From: JBBQNY01 sp038330365
GTDB taxonomy: Bacteria; Pseudomonadota; Gammaproteobacteria; Xanthomonadales; Ahniellaceae
Assembly (NCBI GenBank): GCA_038330365.1
Contig: JBBQNY010000096.1
Coordinates: 1-10,422 of the forward strand
Direction of reading: 5' to 3'
DNA: 10,422 nucleotides
In this document: positions 1-6,900 of the stretch, piece after piece
Position numbering within the stretch: position 1 is the first letter of the stretch
Layout of the letters: each line of letters begins with the position of its first letter
Made by a program: the position numbers and the translations under genes
The notes under the pieces: model-generated
Database searches by the model: none
What the model was told of the DNA's origin: nothing
What the model saw: the letters and a program-made list of their open reading frames with translations, nothing else

Positions 1-6
1 GGCGGG

Positions 7-456
7 TCACCTGCCGACAGCACCCGCGTCCGGCAGTCTGTCGAGCGTGATGCCATTTTCTTCGCACCATGCAAACAGCGCCATTTCCACCGAGCTGTTT
101 TCGAAGTCATGCCATTCGTCCAGTCGCCCCGCCCTCTGCAGATACGACTTGAATCGCGAGTAAGCGCCGCTGCTGCGGAAGATCTCCATCACCGCGTCAT
201 AGGCATCGGGCATGCGATGTCTGACGAATTTGCGAACCAGTTCGCGTCCGAGATCGAGATCAGTCTTGAGCGGAATCTGTGCGTACAGCGCCTCATCATC
301 GATGTCGTCGGGAACGTCATCTTCCGCACCATCGCCCGACCAGACAACCGCACCTGTCTCGCGGCTGACATAGACAACGGCTTCGCTACCGGAGCTCTCG
401 GCGGCGTTGAGCCACTCGAACCCCATGATCAAGTCGTCAAAGTTCGTGGTGGCCAT
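7..456 (-). CDS. UPF0158 family protein of unknown function
   Basis: A 149-residue acidic soluble protein. The C-terminal half has the pattern I associate with UPF0158: a charged helix around residues 65-80 (LDLGRELVRKFV), then a segment of the type RFKxxLxxxGxLDEWHxFE (about 100-120), then a closing ALFAWCEENGI near 127-137. No catalytic residues are known for this family, and its molecular role is unknown. There is no signal peptide or membrane segment, so it should be cytoplasmic. The ATG at 456 is preceded by a purine-rich stretch with GGAGG (complement of 467-471) 10 nt upstream and AGGA (complement of 460-463) 3 nt upstream, which supports this start. It is transcribed away from the permease gene, across a 550-bp spacer. 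The family call rests on recognition of the C-terminal pattern; the gene itself is very likely real. Confidence 0.8.
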   Translation of the reverse strand: MATTNFDDLIMGFEWLNAAESSGSEAVVYVSRETGAVVWSGDGAEDDVPDDIDDEALYAQIPLKTDLDLGRELVRKFVRHRMPDAYDAVMEIFRSSGAYSRFKSYLQRAGRLDEWHDFENSSVEMALFAWCEENGITLDRLPDAGAVGR

Positions 457-1006
457 CGATCCTGCCCCTCCGCGCTCTTCATGCAGCCGCTAGCGTGACA
501 TTTTCACTCGAGACGAGGTGTGCTTCGTCGTGCGACTCGTTGGAATCGTCAGCCTCAACGATAGTCAGGGTCGTGCCCGCCTTCAACCGGCCGGAACGCG
601 TTTGACGACGAACCGCCCGGGACTTCGAGCTAGCACGTGTTGGACATCGCACTGCGATGAGCCATGAATCTGTGGGCCCTGCAGGGGCCGACGTGGACGA
701 AGCACCGGTGGGACTCATCAGTGTCTGGAGAGGTGGAGCCGGGCCTCAACCAGAACGGTGACTGGCGCGGATCGTTCGCGCCGACAACAACATTGCGGGA
801 GCCGGTGACAGATCACGCGCGGTACGCTTCAGCCCGGCTGCACGGGAGGATCCTGCTCGTCTTGCTTGACGCCGGCGGCGAAGTGGTGACCCCGTTTTTC
901 GAAAAGTGCACACCGACCCGGGCTTCCTGCATCATCCCCTCCGCGTGCAAGCGCTCAGCCGAACCTTCCAGCCCGCGAACGGGCGGATCCAGGAACCGAG
1001 GATTTC
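457..1006. other. 550-bp divergent spacer with no convincing gene
   Basis: This stretch lies between the UPF0158 gene (leftward) and the permease gene (rightward), so promoters for both should be here, but I cannot place clear -35/-10 pairs. Visible items: a small dyad GTGA-N5-TCAC at 495-507 just upstream of the UPF0158 gene; a 79-codon minus-strand ORF (718 to 479) with no ribosome-binding site and no recognisable family; a short plus-strand frame (762-869) ending in a ParE-like fragment; a repeat copy at 881-897 followed by the palindrome TTTTCGAAAA (896-905); and a 5-bp GC hairpin (971-975 / 980-984, loop CGAA) just upstream of the permease ribosome-binding site. None of these is a supported gene. 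Confidence 0.5.
881..897 (+). repeat. Short dispersed repeat, left copy
   Basis: AAGTGGTGACCCCGTTT matches 2861-2877 at 16 of 17 positions in the same orientation, with 14 consecutive identical bases (TGGTGACCCCGTTT). The two copies lie on either side of the permease gene, 1980 bp apart. This copy is followed directly by the palindrome TTTTCGAAAA. Short GGGGTCACC-type motifs dispersed through gammaproteobacterial intergenic DNA are often REP-like or remnants of mobile elements. That assignment is inference; the repeat itself is seen directly. Confidence 0.6.
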
Positions 1007-2809
1007 GTGACCCTACCTTCGCCGCACGCGCTCGCCGCGATCCTGCTCACCTTCGCGATGTTCTACGGCTTCGTGTCCGGCCGGTACCGCATCGAGATCA
1101 TCTCCCTGGTGACGATCAGCACCATCGCGCTCGGGCTGTACTTCTTTCCGTTGCCCGGGCAGTCGCCGGTCGATGGCCTGAAGGTCGCATTCGAGGGCTT
1201 CGGACACTATGCGCTGATCACCATTTGCGCCCTGATGGTGCTCGGCCGTGGCCTCGTCGCGACCGGGGCACTGGAGCCCGCTTCGCGGCTTTTGACCCGC
1301 GTCTGGCGCTTCAACCGGCATGTGGGCCTGCTCGTCACCCTGATGCTTGCGATGGCAATGAGCATGATGGTGAACGACACGCCCGTACTCATACTGATGC
1401 TGCCCGTCATGGCCGCGATTGCCGCCTCCGGGGGCATGGCTGCGTCGAAGACGCTCATTCCGGTCAACAGCGCGGTCCTGATCGGCGGCATGGCAACCAC
1501 CATCGGCACATCGACCAACCTGCTGGTGGTTTCCATCGCCAGCGATCTCGGCCTGCCCACGATGGGCGTGTTTCATTTCACGCCGATCGTGTTGATGGCG
1601 GCGGCGGTCGCGTTGCCGTTCATGTGGCTCGTCATGCCCCGCCTGCTGCCGGACAATTCAGTGGCCGCCGGGCATGAGCCGCGACGGTTCGCCACGGTCT
1701 TGCGGCTGGGTGCCGCGTCCCGAGCGCGCGACATGGACATGGCGGAAATCAAGGCGCTCCTGCCGGCCGGCGTGGAGATCCGCGGGCTCGGTGCCAGCGC
1801 CACTTCGCGCCGGCGGGTGTTCGTCAGCGCGACGCATGAGGCGCTCGAGGAGACGATGCGCGTACTGGACGCGACGACGGGACCGGCGTGGCTGATGGAC
1901 CGGCTCCGGGAGGGCTATTCGCACACCGGCGAGGACCTGACCGTCGTCGAGATGTCGGTCACTGCCGATTCCGGGCTGATCGGCCGGGGCGTGACCAACG
2001 CCAACCTGGCGGAGAGCTACAACGTCGCGATCCTGGGTGTGCACGACGCGCGTCGCGCGTGGCGCGGCGTTCCGGCCACCCATCCGGACGTTGTCAAACA
2101 GGCCGCGTTCGGCGAAGGCGACATCATCCTCGCCAGCGGTGTCATGCCTGACCTGCAGAGGCTCGCCCGCTCCGAGAACCTGCTCGTACTCGAAGGCGCC
2201 AAGGAAAGACCGCGCACCGCCAAGGCGTCGCTTGCACTCGCGATCATGGCGGCCGCCGTGGTGCCCGCGAGCCTCGGCCTCGTGCCGATCGCGATTTCCG
2301 CGCTGGGCGGCGCCATCGCCATGCTCGTCACAGGGTGCGTGCGCCTGGACCGGATCGGGCGCGCACTCTCCGCCAAGGTGATCGTGCTGGTCGCGGCGAG
2401 TATCGCGATTGGCCGCATCGTCCTGGAAAGCGGAGCGGCGGAATGGCTGAGCGGGTTGATCGCGATCGCACTGCAATACCTGCCCGCCGCCGGCGTCCTC
2501 GCGGTGGTGATGCTGTTCGTGACGGTGCTCACCAACTTCGCGTCCAACACCACGGCCGCGGCCGTCGGCACGCCGATCGCCTTCAGCCTGGCGACCAAGC
2601 TCGGCATTCCGATCGAGCCGCTGGTGCTGGCGGTGCTGTTCGGCTGCAACCTCTGCTACGCGACACCGGTCGCCTACCAGACCAACATGCTCATCATGTC
2701 CGCGGGCGACTACAAGTTCGGCGACTACACGCGAACCGGACTGCCGCTGGTGGCGATCATGGTCGTCACGCTGTCGGGGCTGCTGGTGTATCGCTACCAC
2801 CTCTACTGA
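1007..2809 (+). CDS. SLC13/DASS-family permease with TrkA-C domain
   Basis: A 600-residue inner-membrane anion transporter of the divalent anion:Na+ symporter (SLC13, citrate-transporter-like) type. Hydrophobic helices fill residues 7-215 and 405-597, in the two-half arrangement of the family. Signature substrate/Na+ loops are visible: NDTP at 123-126, GTSTN at 167-171, and the second-half SNT motif in NFASNTT at 510-516. The conserved CYATPVAYQTN is at 550-560. The cytosolic loop (about 215-400) holds one clear TrkA-C (RCK_C) domain at about 308-395. The stretch before it (about 228-300) may be a second, decayed one. Such loops are common in the sulfate-permease-like branch, but substrate (sulfate, dicarboxylate or other) cannot be read from sequence. 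The start is GTG at 1007, with GAGGA at 998-1002 (4-nt spacing) and AGGA at 991-994. The gene stands alone on its strand and is flanked by matching short repeats, which may mark a mobile or inserted segment. Confidence 0.9.
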   Translation: MTLPSPHALAAILLTFAMFYGFVSGRYRIEIISLVTISTIALGLYFFPLPGQSPVDGLKVAFEGFGHYALITICALMVLGRGLVATGALEPASRLLTRVWRFNRHVGLLVTLMLAMAMSMMVNDTPVLILMLPVMAAIAASGGMAASKTLIPVNSAVLIGGMATTIGTSTNLLVVSIASDLGLPTMGVFHFTPIVLMAAAVALPFMWLVMPRLLPDNSVAAGHEPRRFATVLRLGAASRARDMDMAEIKALLPAGVEIRGLGASATSRRRVFVSATHEALEETMRVLDATTGPAWLMDRLREGYSHTGEDLTVVEMSVTADSGLIGRGVTNANLAESYNVAILGVHDARRAWRGVPATHPDVVKQAAFGEGDIILASGVMPDLQRLARSENLLVLEGAKERPRTAKASLALAIMAAAVVPASLGLVPIAISALGGAIAMLVTGCVRLDRIGRALSAKVIVLVAASIAIGRIVLESGAAEWLSGLIAIALQYLPAAGVLAVVMLFVTVLTNFASNTTAAAVGTPIAFSLATKLGIPIEPLVLAVLFGCNLCYATPVAYQTNMLIMSAGDYKFGDYTRTGLPLVAIMVVTLSGLLVYRYHLY

Positions 2810-2994
2810 CAACCAAACCCGGGTCTCAGCCAAACCGGGATCGGAGTCTAAGGTTTCCCGAAATGGTGACCCCGTTTGTTCGGTCGTGAACCCGGTACGG
2901 GGTCTGGAACAACCAGGTTCTCTGAAAACTCATGTCGCCGCATGGTGCTGTTTGGCTTTGAAGTGTCTACAGAAGCCGGGGCGATTCACCAATG
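2810..2994. other. Spacer downstream of the permease, repeat-rich
   Basis: No gene is visible. A weak CCCGG/CCGGG dyad (2818-2822 / 2835-2839) follows the permease stop but has no T-run, so it is a poor intrinsic terminator. The right copy of the short repeat and an 8-bp inverted repeat are inside this stretch and are listed separately. Confidence 0.5.
2861..2877 (+). repeat. Short dispersed repeat, right copy
   Basis: AAATGGTGACCCCGTTT, a 16/17 match in the same orientation to 881-897 on the far side of the permease gene. Part of it (GACCCCGT, 2868-2875) is also the left arm of an 8-bp perfect inverted repeat with ACGGGGTC at 2897-2904, so this copy could fold into a hairpin with a 21-nt loop. 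It is likely a REP-like or mobile-element remnant (inference). Confidence 0.6.
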
Positions 2995-3006
2995 GTGGGT
3001 GTCCAG
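2995..3006 (+). repeat. 12-bp inverted repeat, left end
   Basis: GTGGGTGTCCAG is the exact reverse complement of CTGGACACCCAC at 3814-3825. The pair brackets an 831-bp segment that holds both small membrane-protein ORFs and the REP-like hairpin. No transposase is present inside and no target-site duplication is evident at the edges. By a rough uniform-base estimate, a 12-bp inverted match somewhere in this 1.1-kb spacer has a chance of a few percent, so a mobile-element boundary is only a suggestion. Confidence 0.45.
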
Positions 3007-3054
3007 AACTTTTTTAGAAGACTGACCCCTGCACTGCTCATTTTCTCCCCGGCA

Positions 3055-3291
3055 TCAATTCGGCACCGTTTCCACGGATACCGCCATCGTCCAAGCGACC
3101 AGTAGAAGCAGCGCGGCCAAAAAGACGATCAAAACCCGACGCGTTGCGTGCGGCGAGAGCCAAACCCTGAGGAGCGAGGGGAGATAAAGAAACCGAAGGC
3201 TCCTCGGAGGGTCGATGAGCCACTTCCATCTCAACACGGCTCCAAGGAGCAGAAAGCCCACCCAGAGTCCGCAAACCAGGAGCGACCCCAC
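3055..3291 (-). CDS. Small two-helix membrane protein, possibly 5'-disrupted
   Basis: A 78-residue product from GTG at 3291, not assigned to any family. It has two strongly hydrophobic segments, residues 2-20 and 53-72, joined by a loop with clustered aromatics and arginines (about 21-52, including RWKWLIDPPR). This composition is that of an inner-membrane protein and unlike random GC-rich frames, which argues that the reading frame is or was real. No ribosome-binding site precedes the GTG. The same frame continues upstream to ATG 3378, which has a good GAGGA site, but a TAG at 3298-3300 interrupts it. Either the gene was originally 107 residues long and now carries a nonsense codon, or the 78-residue protein is translated by coupling from the short upstream ORF. 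The overlapping frame 3038-3463 lacks protein-like character and is probably a shadow. Confidence 0.45.
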   Translation of the reverse strand: MGSLLVCGLWVGFLLLGAVLRWKWLIDPPRSLRFLYLPSLLRVWLSPHATRRVLIVFLAALLLLVAWTMAVSVETVPN

Positions 3292-3297
3292 GCTGTG

Positions 3298-3378
3298 CTA
3301 CTGACCAGGCTGGGAGAAGCTGATCGGGAAGCTCATTGTTCCCACCGAAAAACAGATCTCCTGGTGCGAAAAGCTCAT
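3298..3378 (-). other. Short upstream ORF ending at in-frame TAG
   Basis: A 26-codon frame from ATG at 3378 to TAG at 3298-3300. The ATG is preceded by GAGGA with 6-nt spacing (complement within 3384-3389), the best ribosome-binding site in the middle interval. It is in the same frame as the downstream 78-codon membrane-protein ORF: after the TAG there are only two codons before the GTG at 3291. This could be the true 5' end of that gene separated by a nonsense mutation, or a coupling leader. The short peptide itself matches nothing I recognise. Confidence 0.3.
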
Positions 3379-3481
3379 GCGGCTTCCTCGATGCGACTTC
3401 TTGAAAAGAGACTTCCTGGGTACCGATTTGCTCGACAGCCGATCCGTGCGAAGAACTGTACACGCCAACGCGGGACGGGAG

Positions 3482-3525
3482 AGGGGACGGAGGTAATTTA
3501 TGGGCGCTAATTACCTCCGTCCCCT
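3482..3525. repeat. Perfect 17-bp hairpin, REP-like element
   Basis: The left arm 3482-3498 (AGGGGACGGAGGTAATT) and right arm 3509-3525 are perfect reverse complements around a 10-nt loop (3499-3508). A partial direct copy of the arm start, GGGACGG, lies just outside at 3472-3478. The GGGGACGGAGGTAATT type of arm resembles palindromic REP units found with REP-associated tyrosine transposases (RAYT, IS200-like) in Gammaproteobacteria; no such transposase is in this window. The hairpin sits between the two small membrane-protein ORFs. Neither side has a T-tract, so it is not a canonical intrinsic terminator, though it could stabilise or end transcripts. The structure is certain; the REP identity is inferred. 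Confidence 0.8.
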
Positions 3526-3559
3526 TTCCGGCAACCGTGATGGGGGCACTCCAAGCCGG

Positions 3560-3793
3560 TTACTGGCCCCGATCTTTGGCCCGCTTCTCCACGCGTTCGA
3601 GTAACACGATCACAAGCATGAATGCAGGCCCCAAGATCAAGAGACATTCCCACCAATATGGGAAACCTGCACCTCCCGCTATGAGTAGCCCGGCGATCGT
3701 AATCAAACCAGCGACCGCAATGTGAGGGGGGCGCAGTTTCCAAGCCCCACGGCGGGCCTCATGCATGGTCAAGGTGCGGAGATTCCTGGACAT
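3560..3793 (-). CDS. Small two-helix membrane protein, hypothetical
   Basis: A 77-residue product from ATG at 3793; an alternative ATG at 3766 gives 68 residues, and the open frame reaches 3844. Hydrophobic segments lie at about 24-41 and 47-66, joined by a very short turn with FPYWWE (44-49). This makes a helical hairpin, followed by a basic cytosolic-looking tail (ERVEKRAKDRGQ). The amino end has several arginines (residues 3-21), so by the positive-inside rule both ends should face the cytoplasm. I do not recognise the family. A weak GGA lies 7 nt before ATG 3793 and nothing good precedes ATG 3766. It lies downstream of yhdP on the same strand, 137 bp after the yhdP stop, and upstream of the REP-like hairpin and a second small membrane ORF. 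The hydrophobic pattern supports a real gene despite weak start signals. Confidence 0.55.
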   Translation of the reverse strand: MSRNLRTLTMHEARRGAWKLRPPHIAVAGLITIAGLLIAGGAGFPYWWECLLILGPAFMLVIVLLERVEKRAKDRGQ

Positions 3794-3841
3794 ACAAGGT
3801 TTCCAAGGTTTTCCTGGACACCCACACCGTGCACACCGTGC
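3783..3841. repeat. Cluster of short direct and tandem repeats
   Basis: TTCCTGGACA occurs at 3783-3792 and again at 3811-3820. Between them CAAGGTTT-type words repeat. Immediately after is a perfect 9-bp tandem duplication, ACACCGTGC at 3824-3832 and 3833-3841. The second TTCCTGGACA overlaps the right 12-bp inverted repeat (3814-3825). The cluster covers the start region of the 77-residue membrane protein. Confidence 0.6.
3814..3825 (-). repeat. 12-bp inverted repeat, right end
   Basis: CTGGACACCCAC is the exact reverse complement of 2995-3006. It lies just outside the ATG at 3793 of the 77-residue membrane protein, so both small genes are wholly inside the bracketed segment while yhdP is wholly outside. 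Confidence 0.45.
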
Positions 3842-3842
3842 C

Positions 3843-3933
3843 AAGAAGTGTTCGCGAGAGCACTAATCTTGCCAGTGGTAGGAGCCGGCGGGTCAGGCTT
3901 GGCAATTTTCGGAGTCGAGGTCGGCTTGACTCA
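3843..3933. other. yhdP 3' flank, no clear terminator
   Basis: Transcripts from yhdP run leftward into this stretch. The only dyad is TTGCCA/TGGCAA (3869-3874 / 3900-3905) with a 25-nt loop and no following T-run, so no intrinsic terminator is supported. yhdP ends in tandem TGA TGA codons (3936-3931). Confidence 0.4.
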
Positions 3934-6900
3934 TCACGGCACAGGCTCGTTGCTGGTGCTTTGATCGGACTCTTCGGGCGGGGATCCTTCCAGCATTGAG
4001 GGAGTCGGTGCGGATTTGGGATTCAAGGCCGGTGCTGCGGGAGCCTGGCGACGGCGCAGGTGGACGATCACGGGTTTCTGCCAGGGACCCGTCACGCGAT
4101 AGCGCCGGCGTGCAGCGTTGCCGAGCGGTTTTTCCAGCGCGCGCTGCATGACCCAGCCGAGCGCCGCGCCCACCGGTCCGGCAGCGACCGCGCCCACGAC
4201 GGGCAATGCGCTGCCGAGCTTGGGATGCACCTCCACCTGCTGATCGTAATCCTTGGCGCCAAGTCCGGTGCGCCCGCTCACGTACACGTCGGCCGCGGGC
4301 GCGCGCAGGACTATGTTGCGCGTGGTCGCATTGCCGCCCTGCATGCGGAAGTCGCCATCGATGCGGTCGAAGGCCATTCCGGGGGTGAAGAAATCGCTGA
4401 AGTCGAGCGACAGGCGGCGACGGATTGCCTGCAGATTCACCAGACCGATCACGCGGCCCGCACCGGGATCGAGATCGAGCAGCCGACCGGCGCCGATGGC
4501 GATCGACATCGTGCCCTCCAGCTTCGCGAGGGCGAAGTCGGTCGGCGCTCCGATCCATCGACCGTCGAGTTCCACCTCCGTTTCGCCGCCATCGACGACG
4601 CCGTCGAAATCGAGCGCCGTCAGCAGCGCTCCAAGATCGGGCGCACGGATTTCCGCCATCACGCGCGAGTGCTCTCCAGACCCGTCACGCATCCAGTCGC
4701 CCTCGCCCTCGAGCGTGAGCCTCGGGCTCCGGGCCAGCAGTCGTCCGATGTGCATGCCTTGCGGCACTGGCTGCGTCTGCATCTCGATGCGGCCGAGCTC
4801 GGCGCGACCCAGCCGGAAATCGGCGATTGCCACGCGCAACGGCGGCAAAGTCGTCGGATCGACATCGAGACGCGGACCGGGCTTTGAAGGCGGAAGGTGC
4901 AGGCGCGCAAATTCGAGCACCAGGGGCAAACCAGAGCCATCCCGCGGAACGTCCACCCGACCTTCTGCCTCAGCGCCCGAAACCGTGAACTCGAGTCCAC
5001 CGCTCGCGGCAGCACCCTTGACCGTCAGGGCACCAAAACGACGTCCGCCGAGCAGCCAGGCGTCCGCATCGATGTCGAGGCCGGCGAATCGCTGCGCCAA
5101 CGTCCACTGCGGTGCGGGAACGTTGGCGGGCGGCGCCGTGTTCGGAGAGGGCGACTTCGACGGCGGGGCGCTGCGAGCGCCTGCTTTTTCAGAGGTATTG
5201 GTGGCCAACGTACCTGGCTCCGAAGTGGCCGGCGGCGTTGTTGGCAGGGACTCGAGATGCCGGCTCAGCGCACTCACGAATTTCGACCATCCCAGTACAT
5301 CAACCTCATCCGCGCGACCAGACACGCGGATGCCACGCGCGGGAAGCTCGGGAGACGCTGCGGCGCCCAGCGCGAAATGCGCAGTGAAGGGCCTCACCGC
5401 CGTGCCTGCGACGGCGATGGCGTGCAGTCGGTCTCCGACGTCGATGCGCAGCTGCCCGCGCGCAAAGGGAAGATCGGCGTTGACCTCGATCGGCAATCTG
5501 CTCGAACGCGACTTGTGCAGGGGAGCAGGCAGGGTCAGCGCAATTCCACTCAGGTCGGAACGCACCCGCACTCGCTGGCTCCGCGCAACTCCGTTCGCAC
5601 GCGCCCGCCCGATCAGTACTTCAACTTCGAAGGGACTGCGGCCATCGAAGTAGGACTCGAGTGGCTTGAGTTCCGGCACGCGTGCGAGCAGCGCCTCGGC
5701 GGTGAAGCGTCCGCCGAGCGCGGCCTCGAAGGCGTGTATGTCCGGCTCCAGCGCGTGCGGTCCACTGCGCAGACTGAGGCGCGCGGGGTCGCCCTGGAAA
5801 TGCACGTCCCAATCCTCGGCGATAAAGCCTTCATGATCGAACCGGACTTCGCCTCGCGCATCCGTCATGGTGATGTCCCATTTGGAATCCGCGATGTCCA
5901 CGCCCTCAAACGCGACATGGCCGTCGACTGTGGGTTCGCCGCGGTTCTCTCCCAGCGGAATGCGCAGCGAGATTCCGAGCGTGCCCTCGCCGTCGAGCGA
6001 CAGTCCCTCTATGGCTTCTCCCACGTTTTTCCTGAGCGGCGAATCCCTCAGATAGCCGAGCATGGCGTTGCCGGGGCCGCGACCTTCCGCATCGATCTGC
6101 AGTACAGATGCGGCGAGCCTCGGGATCACAGCGTGCGCGTGGCTCACCGCTAGGCCGTGGGTGCTGCCCCGATGCAGCACAATGTCCATGCCGGGTCCGA
6201 CAAACGAAACCGCCGCGGAATCCACTTCGACCGCAGGCCAATCCGGCTTGAATGTCAGACGGGTGTCGACGACCTCCGCGTGCGTCTCGAAGCGGCCGCG
6301 TCGTCCCTTGAATGGCCAGTCCGCCAGGTCGCCATGCAGGATCAAACGGGCATCGCGCACTTCGCCACCCGCGAGCGATCGCTGCAGCCAGTCGATGGTG
6401 TGGGCGGGCATGTGCGTGCGAGGCCAGTAGGCCTGCAGGCGGTCTACCGGCATTACGTCGAGCGCCAACGCGAAATTGGCGAACGGTCGCGCGCGATCCT
6501 TGCGGAATTCGAGCGACGCACGTCCGCTGATGCGTGCGGATCCATCAAGCGCGATGTCCAGTGCGGAAGCCTCGAGCCGCGAGCTGTCCTCTCCGGCCAA
6601 CCAACCGACCACGCCCCCTTTCCAGTCGAGCGCGAGTGGCTCGGGAAAATCGCGGGAGACCAGCCAGGTCCGCGTGTTTTGCTCGGGCTCCATCACGATG
6701 GCATCGCGATCGCCCGAAACAACAGCGGCAAGTCCGCGAACCCCCGGTCGGTCACGATGAGGCTTCCAGCCGATCCCTCGCAACCGCGCCTGTGCATAGT
6801 GCAGCGATCCGCCGTCGAAGCCGACGCGGATGTCAGTAATGCGGCCTCGCGGTTGCGCGGCGTCCAGCCACCCGATGGTTGCGGCGGGAACACTCGGCAC

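Noticed and set aside
495..507. GTGA-N5-TCAC dyad as a CRP/FNR-type operator
   Set aside because: The spacing is 5 rather than the 6 expected for CRP-like TGTGA-N6-TCACA, and the flanking consensus bases are missing.
479..718. 79-codon minus-strand ORF just upstream of the UPF0158 gene
   Set aside because: No ribosome-binding site, low-complexity amino end, no family resemblance. The closing residues look somewhat protein-like, but not enough to call a gene.
664..1677. 337-codon plus-strand ORF running into the permease
   Set aside because: Its second half is the permease read in another frame, and its first half has no family resemblance or ribosome-binding site.
1658..2833. 391-codon minus-strand ORF opposite the permease gene
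   Set aside because: Composition dominated by R, H, D, Q and G without domain features; the opposite strand encodes clear SLC13 motifs.
3038..3510. 141-codon minus-strand and 120-codon plus-strand ORFs overlapping the small membrane gene
   Set aside because: Neither shows domain or membrane character, while the third frame (3055-3291) has two clean hydrophobic helices.
2990..3825. Complete insertion sequence
   Set aside because: No transposase frame is present between the inverted repeats; only small membrane-protein ORFs and a hairpin.
3869..3905. TTGCCA/TGGCAA dyad after yhdP as a terminator
   Set aside because: Only 6 bp, a 25-nt loop and no T-run.
4253..6153. Long plus-strand ORFs (466 and 418 codons) antisense to yhdP
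   Set aside because: They are Arg/Ser/Pro-rich, have no recognisable domains, overlap each other and lie wholly opposite a well-supported gene; typical GC-rich shadows.
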